Positions 61,959-64,000 of a stretch of DNA of 64,000 nucleotides are shown in pieces. The translations under genes and the position numbers were made by a program. Every line of letters begins with the position of its first letter. Within the stretch, counting starts at the first letter, position 1. Under the pieces are notes generated by a model that did not search any database, was not told the origin of the DNA, and was given only the letters and a program-made list of their open reading frames with translations. Source of the stretch: an uncultured Bacteroides sp. (GTDB taxonomy: Bacteria > Bacteroidota > Bacteroidia > Bacteroidales > Bacteroidaceae); NCBI GenBank assembly GCA_902388495.1, contig CABMPP010000010.1:62001-126000 (forward strand), read 5' to 3'.

Positions 61959-61989
61959 TTTGTTTCTCCAAGTAAAATTTCTACTTTTG
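61959..61989 (+). promoter_or_regulatory. Promoter of uxaC
   Basis: TTTG (61959-61962), 19 bp, TACTTTTG (61982-61989): a full consensus match. The leader to the ATG at 62108 is about 114 nt. Confidence 0.7.
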
Positions 61990-61990
61990 T

Positions 61991-62030
61991 GTTCGATAAC
62001 GGTTAATAAAAGCAAAAAGAGTTATCAAAC
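61991..62030. promoter_or_regulatory. Inverted GTTYGATAAC pair at the uxaC transcription start (candidate operator)
   Basis: GTTCGATAAC (61991-62000) and its inverse GTTATCAAAC (62021-62030) match at 9 of 10 positions, with centres 30 bp apart. They begin just after the uxaC -7 box, where a repressor would block transcription. The LacI-type regulator encoded divergently is the likely ligand. Confidence 0.35.
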
Positions 62031-62107
62031 CTATTAGCTTTACAATCAATACTATATAGGTGTAATAGCAAGGAGATAATATTTTTATACACTTAAAATA
62101 CAAGAAG

Positions 62108-63514
62108 ATGAAAAACTTTATGGATGAGAACTTTTTGCTGCAGACAGAAACTGCACAAAAGTTGTATCACGAACACGCGGCTAAAATGCCGATTATCGAC
62201 TATCATTGTCATTTAATCCCACAGATGGTGGCAGACGATTATCAATTCAAGTCATTGACGGAAATCTGGTTGGGCGGCGACCATTACAAATGGCGTGCAA
62301 TGCGTACCAACGGCATAGACGAGCGTTACTGCACCGGCAAGGACACTACCGACTGGGAGAAATTCGAGAAATGGGCAGAGACCGTACCCTATACTTTCCG
62401 CAATCCTTTGTATCACTGGACTCACCTGGAACTGAAAACAGCTTTCGGCATCGACAAAATACTGAATCCGCAAACAGCCCGCGAAATCTACGATGAATGT
62501 AACGAGAAGCTGAAACAACCCGAATACTCAGCCCGTGGCATGATGCGCCGTTATCATGTAGAAGCGGTTTGCACGACGGATGACCCGGTTGATTCTTTGG
62601 AATACCATATCAAGACCCGCGAGAGTGGCTTTGAAATCAAGATGTTGCCTACGTGGCGTCCCGACAAGGCTATGGCGGTAGAAGTTCCTGCCGACTTCCG
62701 TGCATACGTAGAAAAGTTGGCAGAAGTAAGCGGCGTTGCCATCTCCAACTTCGATGATATGGTTGCTGCTCTGCGCAAACGTCACGATTTCTTTGCCGCC
62801 CAAGGCTGCAAGTTGTCCGACCACGGTATTGAGGAGTTCTATGCTGAAGACTATACGGATGCTGAAATCAAAGCTATATTTAATAAGGTATATGGCGGTA
62901 CTGCGCTGACGAAAGAAGAAATACTGAAGTTCAAGTCGGCCATGCTGGTTGTATTCGGTGAGATGGATTGGGAGAAAGGCTGGACACAGCAGTTCCACTA
63001 CGGTGCTATCCGTAACAATAACAGCAAGATGTTCAAGTTGCTTGGTGCCGATACCGGTTTCGATTCTATCGGTGAGTTCAACACTGCCAAGGCATTGTCC
63101 AAGTTCCTGGATCGCTTGAACTCTGAAGGCAAACTGACCAAAACAATCCTTTATAACCTGAACCCGTGTGCCAACGAGGTTATCGCTACGATGCTGGGCA
63201 ACTTCCAGGATGGCACTATTGCCGGTAAGATTCAGTTCGGTTCCGGTTGGTGGTTCCTCGACCAGAAGGACGGTATGGAGAAACAGATGAATGCACTTTC
63301 CGTACTTGGTCTTTTGAGCCGTTTCGTAGGTATGCTGACGGATTCCCGCTCCTTCCTCTCCTACCCGCGTCATGAGTATTTCCGCCGTACGTTGTGTAAC
63401 CTCATCGGCCGTGATGTAGAGAATGGTGAAATTCCGGTATCGGAGATGGAACGTGTGAATCAGATGGTTGAAGATATCAGCTATTATAACGCTAAGAAGT
63501 TCTTCCAATTCTAA
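62108..63514 (+). CDS. uxaC: Glucuronate isomerase (uronate isomerase)
   Basis: 468 aa amidohydrolase-superfamily enzyme that converts D-glucuronate to fructuronate and D-galacturonate to tagaturonate. Motifs: PIIDYHCHLIP (metal ligands His, about 35), LGGDHYKWRAMRTNGIDE (about 56), VCTTDDPVDSLEYH (about 154), LPTWRPDKAMAVEV (about 178), and FGSGWWFLDQKDGMEKQM (about 377). The SRSFLSYPRHEYFRR segment near the C-terminus is also typical. Length is standard. It is divergent from the LacI regulator - UxaB operon, has a strong promoter with a long leader, and is closed by a terminator. Confidence 0.97.
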   Translation: MKNFMDENFLLQTETAQKLYHEHAAKMPIIDYHCHLIPQMVADDYQFKSLTEIWLGGDHYKWRAMRTNGIDERYCTGKDTTDWEKFEKWAETVPYTFRNPLYHWTHLELKTAFGIDKILNPQTAREIYDECNEKLKQPEYSARGMMRRYHVEAVCTTDDPVDSLEYHIKTRESGFEIKMLPTWRPDKAMAVEVPADFRAYVEKLAEVSGVAISNFDDMVAALRKRHDFFAAQGCKLSDHGIEEFYAEDYTDAEIKAIFNKVYGGTALTKEEILKFKSAMLVVFGEMDWEKGWTQQFHYGAIRNNNSKMFKLLGADTGFDSIGEFNTAKALSKFLDRLNSEGKLTKTILYNLNPCANEVIATMLGNFQDGTIAGKIQFGSGWWFLDQKDGMEKQMNALSVLGLLSRFVGMLTDSRSFLSYPRHEYFRRTLCNLIGRDVENGEIPVSEMERVNQMVEDISYYNAKKFFQF

Positions 63515-63556
63515 ATAGATTTGAAGGAATTAATTCTGATTTAATAACTGTAGGGA

Positions 63557-63594
63557 AAGAGTGGCATCAAGCAATCTTGGTGGCACTCTTTTTT
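63557..63594 (+). terminator. Terminator of uxaC
   Basis: AAGAGTG (63557-63563) pairs with CACTCTT (63584-63590), with further pairing inside (CAAG/CTTG), followed by TTTT. The T-tract runs into the -33 box of the next gene. Confidence 0.8.
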
Positions 63595-63623
63595 GCATTT
63601 TATCCTTTAAAACCGTACTTTTG
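63592..63623 (+). promoter_or_regulatory. Promoter of the POT transporter gene
   Basis: TTTG (63592-63595), 20 bp, TACTTTTG (63616-63623), 36 bp before the ATG. Confidence 0.65.
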
Positions 63624-63659
63624 CGTTCATTTATCAATAAAAACATATAATAGTAAAGG

Positions 63660-64000
63660 ATGACTCAATCACCCCAAACCGCTGCCAAGGGCTTCACGAA
63701 AGCCTTTTGGGTAAGCAACACAGTAGAACTGTTCGAACGCATGGCATATTATGCCGTATTTATTGTCCTCACCATCTATCTTTCCAGTATTTTAGGTTTC
63801 AATGATTTTGAAGCAAGTATGATCTCCGGTCTGTTCTCGGGCGGACTTTATCTGCTGCCCATATTTACGGGAGCGTACGCCGATAAAATAGGATTCCGGA
63901 AATCAATGATCGTTGCTTTCTCGTTGCTTTCTGCCGGATATCTGGGTTTGGGATTACTCCCTACCCTGCTTGAAGCTGCCGGATTGGTGGAATATGGCGA
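63660..64000 (+). CDS. POT/PTR-family proton-coupled oligopeptide transporter (N-terminal part)
   Basis: 113 codons up to the right edge, starting MTQSPQTAAKGFTKAFWVSN at 63660. TM1 holds NTVELFERMAYYAVFIVLTIY, where the ExxERFxYY motif of POT transporters appears as ELFERMAYY. TM2 (GLFSGGLYLLPIFTGAYADK) carries the G-x-x-AD loop, followed by KIGFRKSMIVAF and TM3. Such proteins import di- and tripeptides with protons. The gene is cut by the window end, so its length and substrate motifs in the C-terminal half are not seen. It has its own promoter. Confidence 0.88.
   Translation, partial: MTQSPQTAAKGFTKAFWVSNTVELFERMAYYAVFIVLTIYLSSILGFNDFEASMISGLFSGGLYLLPIFTGAYADKIGFRKSMIVAFSLLSAGYLGLGLLPTLLEAAGLVEYG

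Overview
The window is chromosomal DNA from a member of the Bacteroidota, almost certainly the genus Bacteroides. The grounds are repeated Bacteroides-type -7 boxes (TAnnTTTG, some with TTTG about 19-21 bp upstream) in front of genes, the near absence of Shine-Dalgarno sequences, and genus-typical genes: a PCMD-domain lipoprotein, serine palmitoyltransferase, a DUF4738 lipoprotein, an HU-CCDC81/SPOR fusion, and FtsX-type permease arrays. The species cannot be fixed from the sequence alone. No phage, insertion sequence, CRISPR array or rRNA was seen. One tRNA gene (Pro, anticodon TGG) is present.

Layout. 1-2942: tripartite RND efflux operon on the minus strand in the order outer-membrane factor, adaptor, pump (pump cut by the window edge), with a 41-bp tandem repeat between the first two genes. 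3056-7063: beta-barrel/PCMD lipoprotein pair, then a zinc-ribbon coiled-coil protein with a Nif3-family protein. 7200-9361: small lipoprotein and a FetAB-like ABC exporter with a small membrane protein between its genes. 9453-12033: DUF2148 protein plus agmatine deiminase and N-carbamoylputrescine amidase (agmatine to putrescine). 12043-18722: GtrA, aspartyl-tRNA synthetase, lipid kinase, serine palmitoyltransferase, M48 protease and an Mpv17-like membrane protein.

18728-44181 is the standout region. A roughly 23-kb minus-strand operon runs TolC - HlyD/MacA-like adaptor - eight FtsX/MacB-type permeases - one ATPase. It is divergent from an NtrC-type response regulator and a short histidine kinase. 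Two places in the operon, 12.6 kb apart (upstream of tolC and upstream of the fourth permease counted from the ATPase end), carry the same regulatory module with identical spacing. Each has a pair of GTGC-N6-(G/A)CAC dyads 21 bp apart, then 56 bp, then a TGGYAT-N5-TTTGA promoter-like element, then 24 bp, then ATG. This reads as enhancer plus sigma-54-like promoter, and the divergent regulator is the obvious candidate activator. A decayed fragment of a further permease lies at 21769-21974.

44272-64000 is mostly housekeeping: lipocalin-like lipoprotein, tRNA-Pro, TrmN6-like methyltransferase, lon-tgt-lptG-like operon with ATGA overlaps, a redoxin-fold protein without the CxxC motif, SerB, a DEAD-box helicase, DUF4738 lipoprotein, UDP-glucose dehydrogenase with RfbC, HU/SPOR protein, FHA protein, and a hexuronate catabolic locus (LacI-type regulator and UxaB, divergent from UxaC). 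A POT-family peptide transporter is cut by the right edge. Four intergenic regions hold three-unit arrays of 21-22 bp repeats, three of them just after a Rho-independent terminator.
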